NCBI GenBank assembly: GCA_021464415.1
Contig: CM038466.1
Coordinates: 19,903,017-19,967,016 of the forward strand
Length of the DNA: 64,000 bases
Direction: 5' to 3'
From: Lonicera japonica
Taxonomy: Eukaryota > Streptophyta > Magnoliopsida > Dipsacales > Caprifoliaceae
In this document: in pieces, positions 21,971 through 32,895 of the stretch
Numbering within the stretch: position 1 is the stretch's first letter
How the letters are laid out: each line of letters opens with the position of its first letter
Translations under genes and position numbers: made by a program
Notes under the pieces: generated by a model
Seen by the model: the letters and a program-made list of their open reading frames with translations, nothing else
What the model was told of the DNA's origin: nothing
Databases searched by the model: none

Positions 21971-23428
21971 TCAATCGCCGGTAGCTAGGCCTCGGCTGGC
22001 TTTGTTTACGTAACTGCAACGTACCCAATTCTCAATAACTTCACACAAGGCCTTGTAAGAAGACCCATCTTTGCTTAAAGCTTTCTCCCCACTGTATATT
22101 AACTCTTTCACCCTTTCCCTCGCTTCCTTCCCCTCTTTGCACTCCATTAAACCTCTCACCAACTTCTCTACTTCCTCCCTCCCCACCACTTTCTTCGTTG
22201 GCAGCACCGCCGGCCGGAGCGCCACCCTGAGCTCCTCTGCGAGCATGGTGGCATTCAGTCTCTGCTCTGCATAAAGTGGCCACGCAATCATTGGGACCCC
22301 ACCTTTTATACTCTCTAGAGTAGAATTCCAGCCGCAGTGCGTCAGAAACCCACCGACTGACTGGTGGTTCAATATCTCCACCTGTGGGGCCCAGGTTGTG
22401 ACGACCCACCCCACATTGCGGGTCCGGGTCAAGAATTCGGATGGCAAGTATTCCGGAGTTCCGTCTGAACCGTTCCCGGATGTAAAATAAGTCCCGTCGG
22501 CAGCCCCCTCTACTGGCGGGTGCACCACCCAAATAAACCTCTGCCGGCTCAGCTCGAGCCCCCAAGCTAGCTCGGTGACTTGTTGAGCCGATAGTGTTCC
22601 ACCGCTCCCAAACGACACGTATAGGACCGACTCACTGGGTTGCTCATCGAGCCACTCGATTAATTCTGTCTTTGAATCGGCCGGTTCAGCCGGTTTAGTT
22701 AATGGACCGATCGGGTAAACCGGTACCTTCACTACAGGCAATAACGCTTTTTCATCCCTTAGAGCTTTGAGCGATGTACGTTCTAGATCCTCCCACGTGT
22801 TCAACAAAATCCCATCGAAACGTGAGTACTCCGTTCCCATCCGTACGTATTCATGGTACTGCTGATTGTTCCGGTCCAGCATCGGGTCAACAACATCCTC
22901 TGGGCGGACCGGTTTGCAACCGGGAATAATCAACGGTTCGGTTTGGTCCACGTACTGACCGTCCACCTCCTTATCAAGGACATGACAGTAGGTAGTCAAA
23001 GCCACGAACAATGCTGTAGAAGGAACGTAGATGTACTTGGCCATTTTGAATTCGTCGGCGATCTTCCAGGCCTCTGTCCCGAATAGGTCGACGATGAGGA
23101 GATCCGGCTGGCGGCTCAGGGCCGAGATGGCGGCCCTGATGCCTGGCTGGGCCTCGCGCATCATTATGCTGACGAGGGTGACGACAGCGGTGGTAGGGTC
23201 GACGAGGGCAGAAATGTCAGGCGGGGGCATGTGGACCAGATGGAGGAGTTTGGAGGATAAAAGGGGGCGGATGAGAAGAGATTCTGCTGGAGAGTTGGGC
23301 GTGGTGACGACGAGGAGGGTTACATAGATGTGGTGGGTGGCGAGGCGGTTGGCTAGGAGTAGGTCCGGGATGAGGTGGCCCATGCCTGGGCTTACTAGTA
23401 TTGCTACGTGAAGCTTTGAGTTCTCCAT
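21971..23428 (-). CDS. UDP-glycosyltransferase, UGT72-like
   Basis: It transfers a sugar, most likely glucose from UDP-glucose, to a small phenolic acceptor in the cytosol. UGT72 enzymes act on monolignols, flavonoids or hydroquinones; the acceptor here cannot be read from sequence. The frame is intronless and 485 residues long, normal for the family. The N-terminal domain has SPGMGHLIP with catalytic His18 and LIVDLFGTEA with partner Asp114. SFGSGG follows near 273. The 44-residue PSPG donor box runs from Trp346 (WAPQVEILNHQSVGGF) through HCGWNS to Gln389 (WPLYAEQ), and Gln at the end favours UDP-glucose. The blocks DQTEPLIIPG and RPEDVVDPMLDR resemble proteins annotated anthocyanidin 3-O-glucosyltransferase 5. 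The ATG is preceded by a GA-rich leader and a TATA box. The gene is GC-richer than its surroundings, and open frames on the other strand are shadows. No break is seen. Confidence 0.95.
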   Translation of the reverse strand: MENSKLHVAILVSPGMGHLIPDLLLANRLATHHIYVTLLVVTTPNSPAESLLIRPLLSSKLLHLVHMPPPDISALVDPTTAVVTLVSIMMREAQPGIRAAISALSRQPDLLIVDLFGTEAWKIADEFKMAKYIYVPSTALFVALTTYCHVLDKEVDGQYVDQTEPLIIPGCKPVRPEDVVDPMLDRNNQQYHEYVRMGTEYSRFDGILLNTWEDLERTSLKALRDEKALLPVVKVPVYPIGPLTKPAEPADSKTELIEWLDEQPSESVLYVSFGSGGTLSAQQVTELAWGLELSRQRFIWVVHPPVEGAADGTYFTSGNGSDGTPEYLPSEFLTRTRNVGWVVTTWAPQVEILNHQSVGGFLTHCGWNSTLESIKGGVPMIAWPLYAEQRLNATMLAEELRVALRPAVLPTKKVVGREEVEKLVRGLMECKEGKEARERVKELIYSGEKALSKDGSSYKALCEVIENWVRCSYVNKASRGLATGD

Positions 23429-23429
23429 G

Positions 23430-23475
23430 GAGAGAAATTTAGAGAGAGAGAGATACAGAGAGAGAGAGAGAGAAG
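23430..23475 (-). repeat. GA/CT-rich 5' leader of the UGT gene
   Basis: Runs of AGAGAG on the + strand read as CT repeats in the transcript, directly before the UGT start codon. CT-rich leaders are frequent in plant genes. Confidence 0.75.
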
Positions 23476-23523
23476 GGGGGAATGAGAGAGGATGATCGAG
23501 TTACACTGTATGGAGTTCTTGAT

Positions 23524-23530
23524 TTTTATA
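23524..23530 (-). promoter_or_regulatory. TATA box of the UGT gene
   Basis: TATAAAA on the minus strand, about 95 bp before the ATG, which leaves room for a 5' leader of roughly 60-70 bases. No other TATA candidate is closer. Confidence 0.6.
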
Positions 23531-23531
23531 A

Positions 23532-24004
23532 CAGATGTTAAAATTATTTAATTAGGTCGAGCCTGGAGCTCTTTAGTTAGATTGAGTCCTGGCAAGGTGC
23601 AAAAATATTTTGGTAATTGGTCACTATTCTACTAGTAAAATTTAGTTAAGTCATGCAAAAATTGGTATAGACGTCATGTGACAGAAAAAAAAATCAATTA
23701 ACATATCTCAGCTACTTAATTTCATGGTATACTTTAGCAATTTTGGGCAATCAAAAATGTATTTAATGCACCATAATAAGGTATACTCATATTAGACAGC
23801 ACAATAAAATTGAAAATATTAATAATTGGATAAAGATAATAATGTAAAAAAATTGCATGTGAAGTTTGAAAATGTTTTCAATCACAATGTCTTGATCAAA
23901 CAATAATACAACTCATTGAGTTTCCATTTTGTGTACCATCAATGAATCATTTCTTTTTTTATATTCTCTTTACTAACCCTTTTTGTTTTAACATGTCTCA
24001 AATC

Positions 24005-24036
<32 letters not shown>

Positions 24037-24330
24037 CACCTTGATGTATCTCAACTTAACAATCTCATTTTTTTAAACATAATCAATACATTAAACAAAG
24101 TGTTTGGAATAATAGAAACAAAGTAAGAAAAAAATGATTCGATTCTTAAGTTCAAACAATTTTAGGATATGGACCAAACCTTTTTTTCTAAGGAATGTGA
24201 TGATGAGGTAGATATACAAAATTAACAGTATCTTTAAATATTGTGACAGATACCACGAGGAGTATATTATGAACGATATTTTTTAAAAATTTAATTATTG
24301 ATCAAATCTTAAACCACTAGAAAAATTTGT
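23532..24330. other. Upstream intergenic region of the UGT gene
   Basis: AT-rich DNA with a pure CT microsatellite at about 24008-24035. No further gene or defined cis element can be supported. Confidence 0.4.
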
Positions 24331-24334
24331 AATT

Positions 24335-24415
24335 TTAAAAAGATTCAAATACGGGATTTCACGCCAAATAGATCATTCCTCATAAGAACTTAGCGAACCA
24401 CTAGACCAACTAAAA
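24335..24415 (-). mobile_element. SINE-like fragment
   Basis: Read on the minus strand, AGTTGGTCTAGTGGTTCG (A-box, about 24394-24411) is followed at tRNA-like distance by CCCGTATTTGAATC (B-box-like, 24342-24355). The head of a tRNA-derived SINE fits. No clear target duplication was found. Confidence 0.45.
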
Positions 24416-24552
24416 TTTCTTCTGTACAAATAAATTAACATATTCAAGAAATGTGTGGATAAGTGTGAGAGTGCATATTTGAGTGAGGAGTTTCTTTTGA
24501 ATGTATATTATTAATATAAGTAAACATTAATGATTTAAGAGTCAAAAAATAG

Positions 24553-24862
24553 GGGTAATGTTATATACACCCCTTTTTTGTAGCCAAGACACCACAAATG
24601 ACATTCAAAATTTACACGTCCAGTCGGTGGCACACCACCGAAATTGAACATTTGATTCGGTAACGTTTCACCGACTTGACCTAAACGGCAACGTGCCACC
24701 GAAATTGAACATTTGATTCGGTAAACTGTCACCGAATATGAACCTTAAAGTCGGCAACTTGCCACCGAATCAAATATCTTCTAATTATGTAGCCACAACA
24801 CCTTCAACACCCTAATTTTGTGGTGTTTTGGCTACAAAATAAGGGTGCATATAACATCACCC
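24553..24862. mobile_element. hAT-type MITE with internal duplication
   Basis: The 310-bp element has inverted ends of about 46 bp: GGGTAATGTTATATACACCC at the left against GGGTGATGTTATATGCACCC at the right, both continuing through TTTTGTAGCCAA to ACACCACAAA. The perfect 8-bp duplication AAAAATAG (24545-24552 and 24863-24870) is the hAT size. Inside, ACCGAAATTGAACATTTGAT occurs twice (about 24637 and 24697), followed by TCGGTAA. There is no coding capacity. Confidence 0.85.
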
Positions 24863-24870
24863 AAAAATAG

Positions 24871-26556
24871 CTCACACTATTATACATCTTATTTTAATAA
24901 TCGGATGAATAGACCTCCGGCGATAAAGTTAAATTTAATGTTTTATAATATAGCTATGGTATAGCATATCTATTAGCATTATTGTGGGACTCGTTTGTAT
25001 TCATTTGGTGTTAGCTGGTTATATAAAGTAATGAATATAGAATTATAGATGTAGTCGTTTTATAGTTGCTGGTAAAAACATGTTAAGGCACCCTTTCTAT
25101 CTATATAATTAGGGGAAAATAGATTAATTCTGTAGGGGTGTGAGACTAAGGGTGTCTCTCGGTATCATTTTTATTTAAATTGATCGAATTAATTTAAATT
25201 AAAATGATTTAATAATTCATGTATAATTATTAAAAATAAAAATATCTTAACCGAATTTATCAAATTTGTTTCTGTTTGATTATGGTATTATCCTTAAAAA
25301 ACCTAAAAATGCCGAATTACTATATTAAAAATATTGAAAGGGTAAACTACGGAAACTACAAAAAAATAATACCGGATACACTAATTTTAAAATGACCGAA
25401 AGTAAATATTTTAAAATTACTAAAATAAATTATATTTCTCCGATCTTAAATTGATAATCCCACTTTTTATATTCAATATCTTAAATTAATAATCTCGTAT
25501 ATTCTTCTACTTAAAATCTTAAAATAACAAGTCAACTGATTTCTCTCTTTTAACAAAAAATGAAGAAGTAATTCTAGCTACACATTTTACTTTAATCCCA
25601 TCAATTCACTAAATAACATAAAAAAAAAAAAAAAAAAGATAAAACCCCAAGTCCGTTTGACTGTCAAGAAAATTATGCAGGAAAATGATTCTTTGAAGAA
25701 GTGAGGTGAAGTGAAGTGAAGAAAAATAAACTTACTTTCATATATATGCGTTTGGTTGATGTCAATATAAAAATGAAAATGATTAAAATAAAAATGATCA
25801 TAATTTTGTTAGAGTTCAAAGAAATCACTAATATAATAAAATTCATCAATAATATATTAAATATATAATATTAGTAGAAATTTTCTTGTAACTTTCCCTC
25901 ATAACCTCGTATTTTTTGCAAGATGCGTTTTGCGGGAAAACTTTTTCCCGAGAAATTATGAGAATGTTTTAAAATAACTTTACTGTAAACCAGACGCAAA
26001 TTAAGAAAAAAATGTAGAAAAAAAAAATGTTCTTTCACTTTCCTTTTCTCTTTTCGTTTTTCAAACGGACCCTAATGTCTTCAAAGCATTCATTAGATGA
26101 AATTGAGCTAATCATAATTTCGAAATTTCGTTTTTCAAAATGAAATCATTAGATTAACTTTTCCACTCAATTATCATAAAAGCAATACGTCTATTTGAAA
26201 GGTTAGTAATCGATCTCTCATTCTTATATTGCTATCTATTTTGCCTTTAAAAGGAATTAGTTTTACTAATCTCTTTGCAGTGTTCTTTCCTTATTTTTTT
26301 AAAGTACAATTACTTCATTTGCAAACATATAATTTTGCCTTCTCTTTGAGCTACTCTTTTGTCGGATGTATAACAAATTTTTTTATTCCCTCAATCACAA
26401 ATTAAGTATTAATTCTCTTTTTACATAAATAAAACTTTACCAAAAATATTGAAGATAATATTGTTATCAAAATACTAAAACAAATGAAACGGGCACAAAC
26501 TGAAATTGCCAAAAACCAAAATTAATCAAAAATACTGAAAAATCAAACAATCTAGT
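24871..26556. other. AT-rich intergenic DNA
   Basis: No gene. CCGAATTTATCAAATTTG-type and related repeat sequence occurs around 25240-25420, and a poly(A) tract lies at about 25621-25638. Nothing else is recognised. Confidence 0.4.
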
Positions 26557-26790
26557 TAGTGGCAGAGCCATGATTTATTATGAATGGGGGGCCAAAAAAA
26601 TTTTGACTGTAGCATAAGAGACGAATGACAAACGTTGATACACAATATCAATAGAAGGTGCGAAAAAAGCATTATTTCTCCTAAAATACAGTGCACAATT
26701 AAAGTTCTATATCATCACTTATTTTTTTAAAAAAAAATCCTCAAAATTAGTTGTATAAAAAAGAAATTTGAAAAAATAATATGGGCAACT
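26557..26790. mobile_element. Fragment of a MULE-like repeat
   Basis: AGTGGCAGAGCCATGATTTATT followed by GGGGGGCCAAA matches the left end of the complete element at 48424-49070 (AGTGGCGGAGCCAGGAATT, GGGGCCAAA). No right end with the matching inverted terminus was found, so the copy is truncated and its right limit is approximate. Confidence 0.5.
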
Positions 26791-27059
26791 TCCCACCTTA
26801 GCCTTCTACACTAGGTTTGGTAATGGTTTTCAATTTCAAATACCGGTTGATAAACAGGTAAAAATGATATTAAGTTTCTTATTTTAGTTTTTGTATTGGT
26901 AAGCACGATTATCGACTAATTTACTGAAATAACACTTTTGTGTACAAATGATAATTTTGCATGGTTAATCCTTTTTATTGGTTAAAGAAGTGTTAACTTT
27001 TGAAATTTCGTAGTTGCATTAATTTAATGGTGTCAGTTACTTTTCTTTTAATGGATTTT

Positions 27060-27660
27060 ACCAATAGTAGTAGACGAAGAACCTGAAAAACAACAAAAGA
27101 ATGTTGAATTACAAGTTCCAACTTCCAAGCAATAATGTTTCTTTTAGAAGTACTAATAAAAATTCACAATGTCAACAAAATTTCCCTAAACCATCTTTAG
27201 AAGTTCCAAAGAAATCGATTAATTTTGAAAAATGGGATAGTAATCAAATCAAAGAAATAATAATTCTTTAAAAATTCCAATATTACCAGGAACTAATAGT
27301 AAAAACGAAACTAGTAACTTTAGTTAAATTTATAATTTTCGAGTTGGAAAAGAAGAAATAATCTTTTTACCAAGCCACGGAAAGAAAAGATACACTTATG
27401 TCTTAGGGTACTTTAACTTTGCAGGCTATAAACAATACAGTTTATGTACACTAATAGATACATGAGCAACAATTTGTTCTTGTAGACCAAATACAATTTT
27501 CTTTTTATCAAACAGCGTGATTTCAGCTGTTCCTTCATTAATACTTTGGGTTGTGATATTTTTGCTAAATTGCTCAAATATTCTTGTAGAAAATATTTTA
27601 AACTTTGATAATTTATAAATATCTTCTTTTTTAACCATTTGATAGGTTTTTTTCTAATTG
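27060..27660 (+). pseudogene. Retroviral-type aspartic protease remnant, possibly from a plant pararetrovirus
   Basis: In one + strand frame, GYKQYSLCTLIDT is followed by a stop codon where the Gly of the protease DTGA motif is expected, and then ATICSCRPN. The coding trace upstream (27150-27250, VPKKSINFEKWD) is broken. A DTGA-type protease following an aromatic GYK-like stretch would fit Caulimoviridae relics as well as Gypsy elements. The adjacent repeat array and TATA/AATAAA region favour the former. It is clearly dead because of stops and frameshifts, and the family is uncertain. Confidence 0.35.
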
Positions 27661-27782
27661 TTCTAAGTAGTCGTTGGTAAAATTTAATTATTCTCTGATG
27701 GCGTCAAAATCTAGAACAGATAATTGACGATCGACCAATCAATGAATAATGGTGAATTAGAGGTTTAATAATGGATTGTAAC

Positions 27783-27923
27783 TGTGAACAGTTATTGTGA
27801 ACAGTATCATCGTATATGCGAACAGCGGTTGTGAACAGTACCACTGTATATGTGAATAGTAATTGTGAACAGTGACTGTGAACAGTACCACCGTATATGT
27901 GAACAGTGACTGTGAACAGTACC
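27783..27923. repeat. GTGAACAGT tandem array
   Basis: The 9-10 bp motif TGTGAACAGT or one-base variants occurs about nine times in 141 bp. It is arranged in larger units of roughly 35-60 bp, each closed by ACCACYGTATA or a variant. The motif is partly self-complementary (ACTGTTCACA). It lies about 200 bp before a TATA-like element. Confidence 0.85.
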
Positions 27924-28104
27924 GGCAGAAACTGATTAAAAATGAAGATGAATACGAGACATTTTTTGTTAAGGCAGGTTCCCCCGGTAGCGCTTATACT
28001 AGTCCGGCAGTACGTCTTCCTTTTGTGTGTGCTTGCTTTGTATTAGCTCAAAGGCAATCAATTTGGATGATAATACAAGCTACCAATCTCTCTCTTTCTA
28101 TAAT

Positions 28105-28165
28105 TTCCATAATTCTATTTATAAGTATAGAATTAGGATTACAAATATTTCAACAGAATAAATAA
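28105..28165 (+). promoter_or_regulatory. Candidate promoter and polyadenylation region
   Basis: CTATTTATAAGTATAG (about 28116) is a good TATA box and AATAAA occurs about 40 bp further on (around 28156). A TATA box with a nearby downstream poly(A) signal is typical of LTR and pararetroviral transcription units. No activity is shown, and the assignment depends on the protease trace and array next to it. Confidence 0.35.
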
Positions 28166-28401
28166 TAAACTGTGTAGGAGAGAGTGCGTATAAAGATTGG
28201 TATTTTTTGGGGTATGAAAAGAAAGAGTATAAGACCCTCGAAAATTGGCTTGTATTTATATTGCCAATGGCTTTGTATCTCTTAGGAGAAATGGATGGAT
28301 ATTGGGAGAGAAATAAAAGATATTTTTTGGTGTGGTTTGAATGAATGAATGAGGGGGGTATTTATAGGTAAAAAATGAAGGGCAAAAAGGTAAATTTGTG
28401 T

Positions 28402-28512
28402 AATGTATATGATGTGTATACTTAGGTCACATGTATTCTAGAATGTAGATGATGTGTATGCTTAGGTCACATGTATTCTAAAATGTACATGATGTGTATG
28501 CTTATGTCACAT
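28402..28512. repeat. 40-bp tandem repeat
   Basis: Units at 28402-28441 and 28442-28481 and a partial one at 28482-28512. Each has GATGTGTATRCTTAGGTCAC or a close variant. The copies differ by only a few bases. Confidence 0.9.
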
Positions 28513-28590
28513 AGGTAAAAATGGTATTTTACTGGAGGTAAAAAATGGTATTTTACTGGAGGTAAAAATAGGATTTTACTGGAGGTAAAA
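28513..28590. repeat. 24-bp tandem repeat
   Basis: Three units of GGTAAAAATGGTATTTTACT followed by GGA, directly after the 40-bp array. Confidence 0.9.
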
Positions 28591-28959
28591 GTGTTGAATT
28601 ACCTTTGTAGGCCAATGATAAAATTAGTATTTAACCCCGTCATTCTCCAACAACATCTTTTGCAGTTAGTGTTTGTAACACATTTTCATTATTTTGTTGT
28701 ATGTCAAAAGTGTTCATCATAAATACTAAATCATTATCTGAACTGCTAGAGTGATATGCTAAAAGTCATGATTTTATTGTTATTGATTTTGATATGTTAT
28801 ATAGACTAAGTGTTGCTGTTTTAATGAGAATTTTTATGGACAATTGTTGTATTATATTATTTATTTAAATATTGTGCATGTGTGTCTTTTATTATATATA
28901 GTAGATGATTTAGTGTGTAGAATATAACTTACACACAGAAGATCATATTATCGGTTCTT

Positions 28960-30135
28960 GTGGAATATAAGTTTATTGATTACCGGTATCAAACAAAACT
29001 TTAACCCAAGAGCTAAAGAATAGAATGGTACCTTCCATCACCTTAGCTTTAGGTTGCTCCACCTGACTCAGGGTATACACTCGACCCGAAGTCCTACCGC
29101 CTCCCCGAGCATACGAACTTCCACCCCCACGGGATTGACTCTAACCTCGGCCTTGACCACTAGAAAAAGATTGGCCCATTCCGCTACCACGGCTCAAGCC
29201 CTGAGTTTAAGACTGGCTGTAGGGAGGTTGAGACGGCTGTTGCTCCCGAATCACACTTGGAGAATCCTTATGAATATGCCCCAGTTGACCGCACGCATAA
29301 CAAACCCTTTCTCTCTGTCCCTGGTGCTCGCTACTGCTCCCCGAAAAATGGCCTCTACCAACACTGCCACTGAAAGACCCTGAATCACTTATATACTTCT
29401 TTCCTTGATTACCCGATTTCTTCTCCTCGATACCCTTTTCCTTTCTAGGAATCTACTGACGTCTTCTCTCTCTTGATCTACTTTCATGGACACTTTCACA
29501 ACTTCAGTCGCATTGCTATAGTTTGAGTGATTCACCTTCTCTCTGATAGAAGGCTTCAGCTCTTTCAGAAACAAACGTATCTTCTCCGCAAGATCACTGT
29601 CTAAACTTTTCTAAAAACGACCCAGACTTTCGAACTTTACCTTATACTCCATCACGGACATATTCTCTTGGATAAGGGAACGAAACTCATCCCTCTTGAT
29701 ACTACGATGGACCGGTGAGAAATAACTCTTTAAAAACAACTTGGTGAACTGCTCCCAGGTAGTAGGAGCATCCGCCCTCCTCGACACGTTCCTCCAACAA
29801 ACACCCGCCTAATCAATCAACTGATATGTACTAAGTTTAAGTCTTAAATTATCCGGTAAATGCATGACATCAAAGGCTCTCTCTATCTGATCGAGCCACG
29901 ACTCTGCGATATCGAAACCGGACATCCCACTAAAAGTATGAAGAGATAACTTTTTAAACTTTTCGAGGGCCACCATTACCCAATTCTCCTGAACTCTCTC
30001 TCGAGATTGTTCGGTATGAGCCAATAAATTGGTCAACTCTAAAGCTATCGCACGAATAGCATCTACAGACTCCCCTCCCAAGGTAGAACTCTCGTGATTT
30101 GCATGATTCTCCTTATCATCTGGTGGAGTCGCCAT
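28960..30135 (-). pseudogene. Gypsy gag and start of protease, truncated
   Basis: It starts at 30135 (MATPPDDKENH). The gag core FSGMSGFDIAESWLDQIERA spans about 29965-29890. After frame changes, FLKELKPSIREKV (29570) follows, then a degenerate zinc knuckle CYACGQLGHIHKDS (about 29265-29305) in which the last Cys is Ser. The protease start VLFDTG has its active-site Asp near 28990. This matches a chromovirus-like Gypsy element (Tekay/Del type from memory). The copy stops just after the protease active site; reverse transcriptase, integrase and the 3' LTR are absent. The + strand open frame at 29054-29383 is a shadow. Confidence 0.82.
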
Positions 30136-30255
30136 TCACTATACGCAAATTTAAAAAAATATCATGATAACCTGATATACACATATTCATAAAAATAGAG
30201 TTTGTCTCATATTTCACATATTTCGTCCCACAATTCAAGTAAATGGCAAACCTAT

Positions 30256-30267
30256 GCTTTGATACCA
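30256..30267 (-). promoter_or_regulatory. Primer binding site of the Gypsy element
   Basis: TGGTATCAAAGC on the minus strand is one base from the standard initiator-methionine tRNA site TGGTATCAGAGC. It lies three bases from the LTR end and upstream of gag. Confidence 0.75.
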
Positions 30268-30270
30268 ATT

Positions 30271-32197
30271 TGTAACGCCTCCGCCTCAATTAGTAGGATA
30301 ACACATGTAATTAAGACCTGGAGCGTTACTAACCCACCTTAAACGAGCTAAAGTCGGTCTAAAATAAATAGTGAAACAATAAATCCAAGAAAATCAAATT
30401 GCATGGAATAAACAATCCTGATACTCATGCCGTGGACAATAATATAAAACATGAGTGTAATACACATCTATACACATACATAGAATCCGAAAGACATATA
30501 CACTATATTAACTTATATTACAAAGTAAACAACAACTCAGGCTAGCCATGGCTTGCCATGTACACACCTACACAACAAAAATGAGTCGATATCAGAGGTC
30601 CTCTACTTCGTTCATAACCCAGTCGCTTCTTCTATCGTATCCGTCTCCTGGATACCTGAATTTGTTTACATAAAACGGGGTGAGCTCATAGCTCAGTAGG
30701 GGGGATGTAACAGGCAATAATACGTACAAAACTTATTTAATTATTTAATCATAAATCATGACTCAATCGATAAAACAATGCATGCATGTACATATGCAGG
30801 TTACCTCCTTTGTGTCAACCATTATACCGATAGAATACTAAGGCCGAAATGAATCATAATAATAATAATAATAACAATGGGCCTGACCGCCCCGAAGAGA
30901 TACCGAAGCTGGGCCGAACTATAATCATAAGAAGAAGAACGGGCCTGACCGCCCCAGAGAATAAATCGAACATAATCATAATATAACATCATCCGGCCCA
31001 CAAAAAATTATCATCATATCATAATAGAATTGGACCACATGTCCATCCATATCGTATCACAGAATCACCAGTACTTTGCCGAGAACTAGTTTTTCGGGTT
31101 ACTCACCGCTGGCTCTAGACAGCCGACCTCATTGCTGTCCCCCGGGGGTTTAGGGATTTTCAATCCAAGGGCACTGAGCCCTACTTATTTTTACATCGGC
31201 AAGCACTAGTAAATACATATTTCGTTCATTATCGAAAGACCATAATAACAATCATATCGAACCCATCACAGAACCATATCACGTCCCAGAATAATTCAGC
31301 AGATATAAGAAGCTTTCGGCACTATAAATACAAGATATATGCTCATATGATAGGTCATAAGTATAGTCCGAACTTGTCGAAAGGTATCCAAGAATCTAGT
31401 TGACACAATAACGATGCACAGTATGCATAACATGCTAATAAATGAATATTTGAAATAACTTATGCCATATAACCACAACAAATATCTATACATGTCCCTT
31501 AATGTATATAATTCATCAATTAATTAATTTCATAAATATACAATATTTATGCATCCAAGGGATATCTTATGTATATCAAATAATACAAATGTATCAAGTA
31601 TAATGCCATATCTTACTTCAAATAACATACACATGGCTTTATAAATCACAAAACATCATCATCCTCATCATATAATAATTCTTAAAATAAAGACAGTTAA
31701 AATATGATGATTCATATATAATAAAATAATACTATTGGATTTTAAAAATAATTAAACCTCTACGTCAAAATATTTAGCCCCAAAGAATAAAATTTTAGTT
31801 GATACCCAAACTCCGACCATCACAACTCTAAAATTATTATACCGTTGCGTATCCCTCGACGTATAAAACAACTTTTCCTTAAGGCTCGACTCGATTCGAT
31901 TCGGCGGAGTTTGAATGACCAATTTATAAAAGAAAGTTCCGTACCTATTATATGTTTTCTTTCTCTGTCTCTAGGCAACAAGAATGGAAGAATGAAAATG
32001 AAAGAATCTTCCATTTTAATCAAGGCTCAGTCAGTGGTGTTAGGAAAAAAAAATATAACTTTTGCCTAATTACGACATTTCACCCTAAAGTTTCATAACT
32101 TTATTATTTAACCCTGAACTTTTACAACTTTACAATTTGGTCCATGCTCAACCAAGATTTCTAAAATATGTGTCTAATTTACACTAATTACATTACA
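30271..32197 (-). repeat. 5' LTR of the truncated Gypsy element
   Basis: The inner edge is firm: TGTAACGCCTCC on the + strand directly adjoins the primer site. The outer edge is a guess at ATTACATTACA (32197), which would pair TGTAA with TTACA ends. A length of about 1.9 kb would be normal for chromovirus LTRs. GGGCCTGACCGCCCC occurs twice inside (about 30880-30955). No second LTR exists in the window to confirm the outer edge. Confidence 0.5.
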
Positions 32198-32326
32198 AGA
32201 TATTACATTGTGTGTATTGAACATGACTAATTTGAGTTAATTATTTTTAAACTGACTATATAAAATAATTTAAAATCGCATGGTTATTATGATTGCTTAT
32301 ACTCTTAATCTTAAAATAACTAATAG

Positions 32327-32327
<1 letters not shown>

Positions 32328-32352
<25 letters not shown>
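32328..32352. repeat. (AT)n microsatellite
   Basis: A pure AT dinucleotide run in AT-rich DNA just beyond the proposed Gypsy LTR. Confidence 0.85.
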
Positions 32353-32358
<6 letters not shown>

Positions 32359-32359
32359 T

Positions 32360-32895
32360 TTGTTGTTTTGACTTATTAAGAGTGAGATTCATTTATGGAT
32401 CAATAAACTCTGTGATTTGGACAACGACACTATATGTATGATGAATATTAATTATTGGCATAATTCACATCCCAATTTAGGGATTGATGATAACCCTTTG
32501 AAAAACTTATAAGTTTTGATCATATCAAATCCCGTAGGTAGATTATGTTAATCTGACATGTCTAATAAGTTAAGTGGTAAGCTCAAGGATTAAGAAATCA
32601 TTTAAATATAATTGTCAGCAATTTAATTTAAATGACGGTTATCTGTAATCTTAGCGTGAGGAGAATAATATGTATTTAATAATAAGGAGCTCGAAGTATA
32701 ATTTTGAGATAAGGACGGGAGTAAAATTATTATTCTTTAGTGGTGTGAATTATAATTTATGAAATGAATTAATTCATAAACGAATTAGGATTCCAATTTT
32801 TCATAGTAAGCCCAAACACTTATTTCTCAATAAATTAAGGTCCCTATCGTAATCATATATATACACCGGCCTTACTTCTTCTCGAAGGACAATAA
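32360..32895. other. Repeat-like DNA into which the solo LTR inserted, left side
   Basis: No coding sequence is recognised. The stretch ends CTCGAAGGACAATAA and continues after the solo LTR as AATAATTATCACGAATTT (34458 on). A TATATATACACCGGCC motif near 32860 resembles an LTR promoter. With the right side it probably belongs to another Copia element. Confidence 0.35.

Noticed and set aside
22041..22565. 174-codon second frame on the minus strand inside the UGT gene
   Set aside because: It overlaps the well-supported UGT reading frame and has no family resemblance; GC-rich coding DNA often leaves long shadow frames. The + strand frames at 22071-23327 were rejected for the same reason.
27783..27923. 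CRISPR-like array
   Set aside because: The GTGAACAGT units are very short, the spacers repeat themselves, and the DNA is a plant nuclear sequence; it is a minisatellite.
29054..29383. 109-codon + strand open frame
   Set aside because: It is antisense to the Gypsy gag/protease remnant, whose motifs are recognisable on the minus strand.
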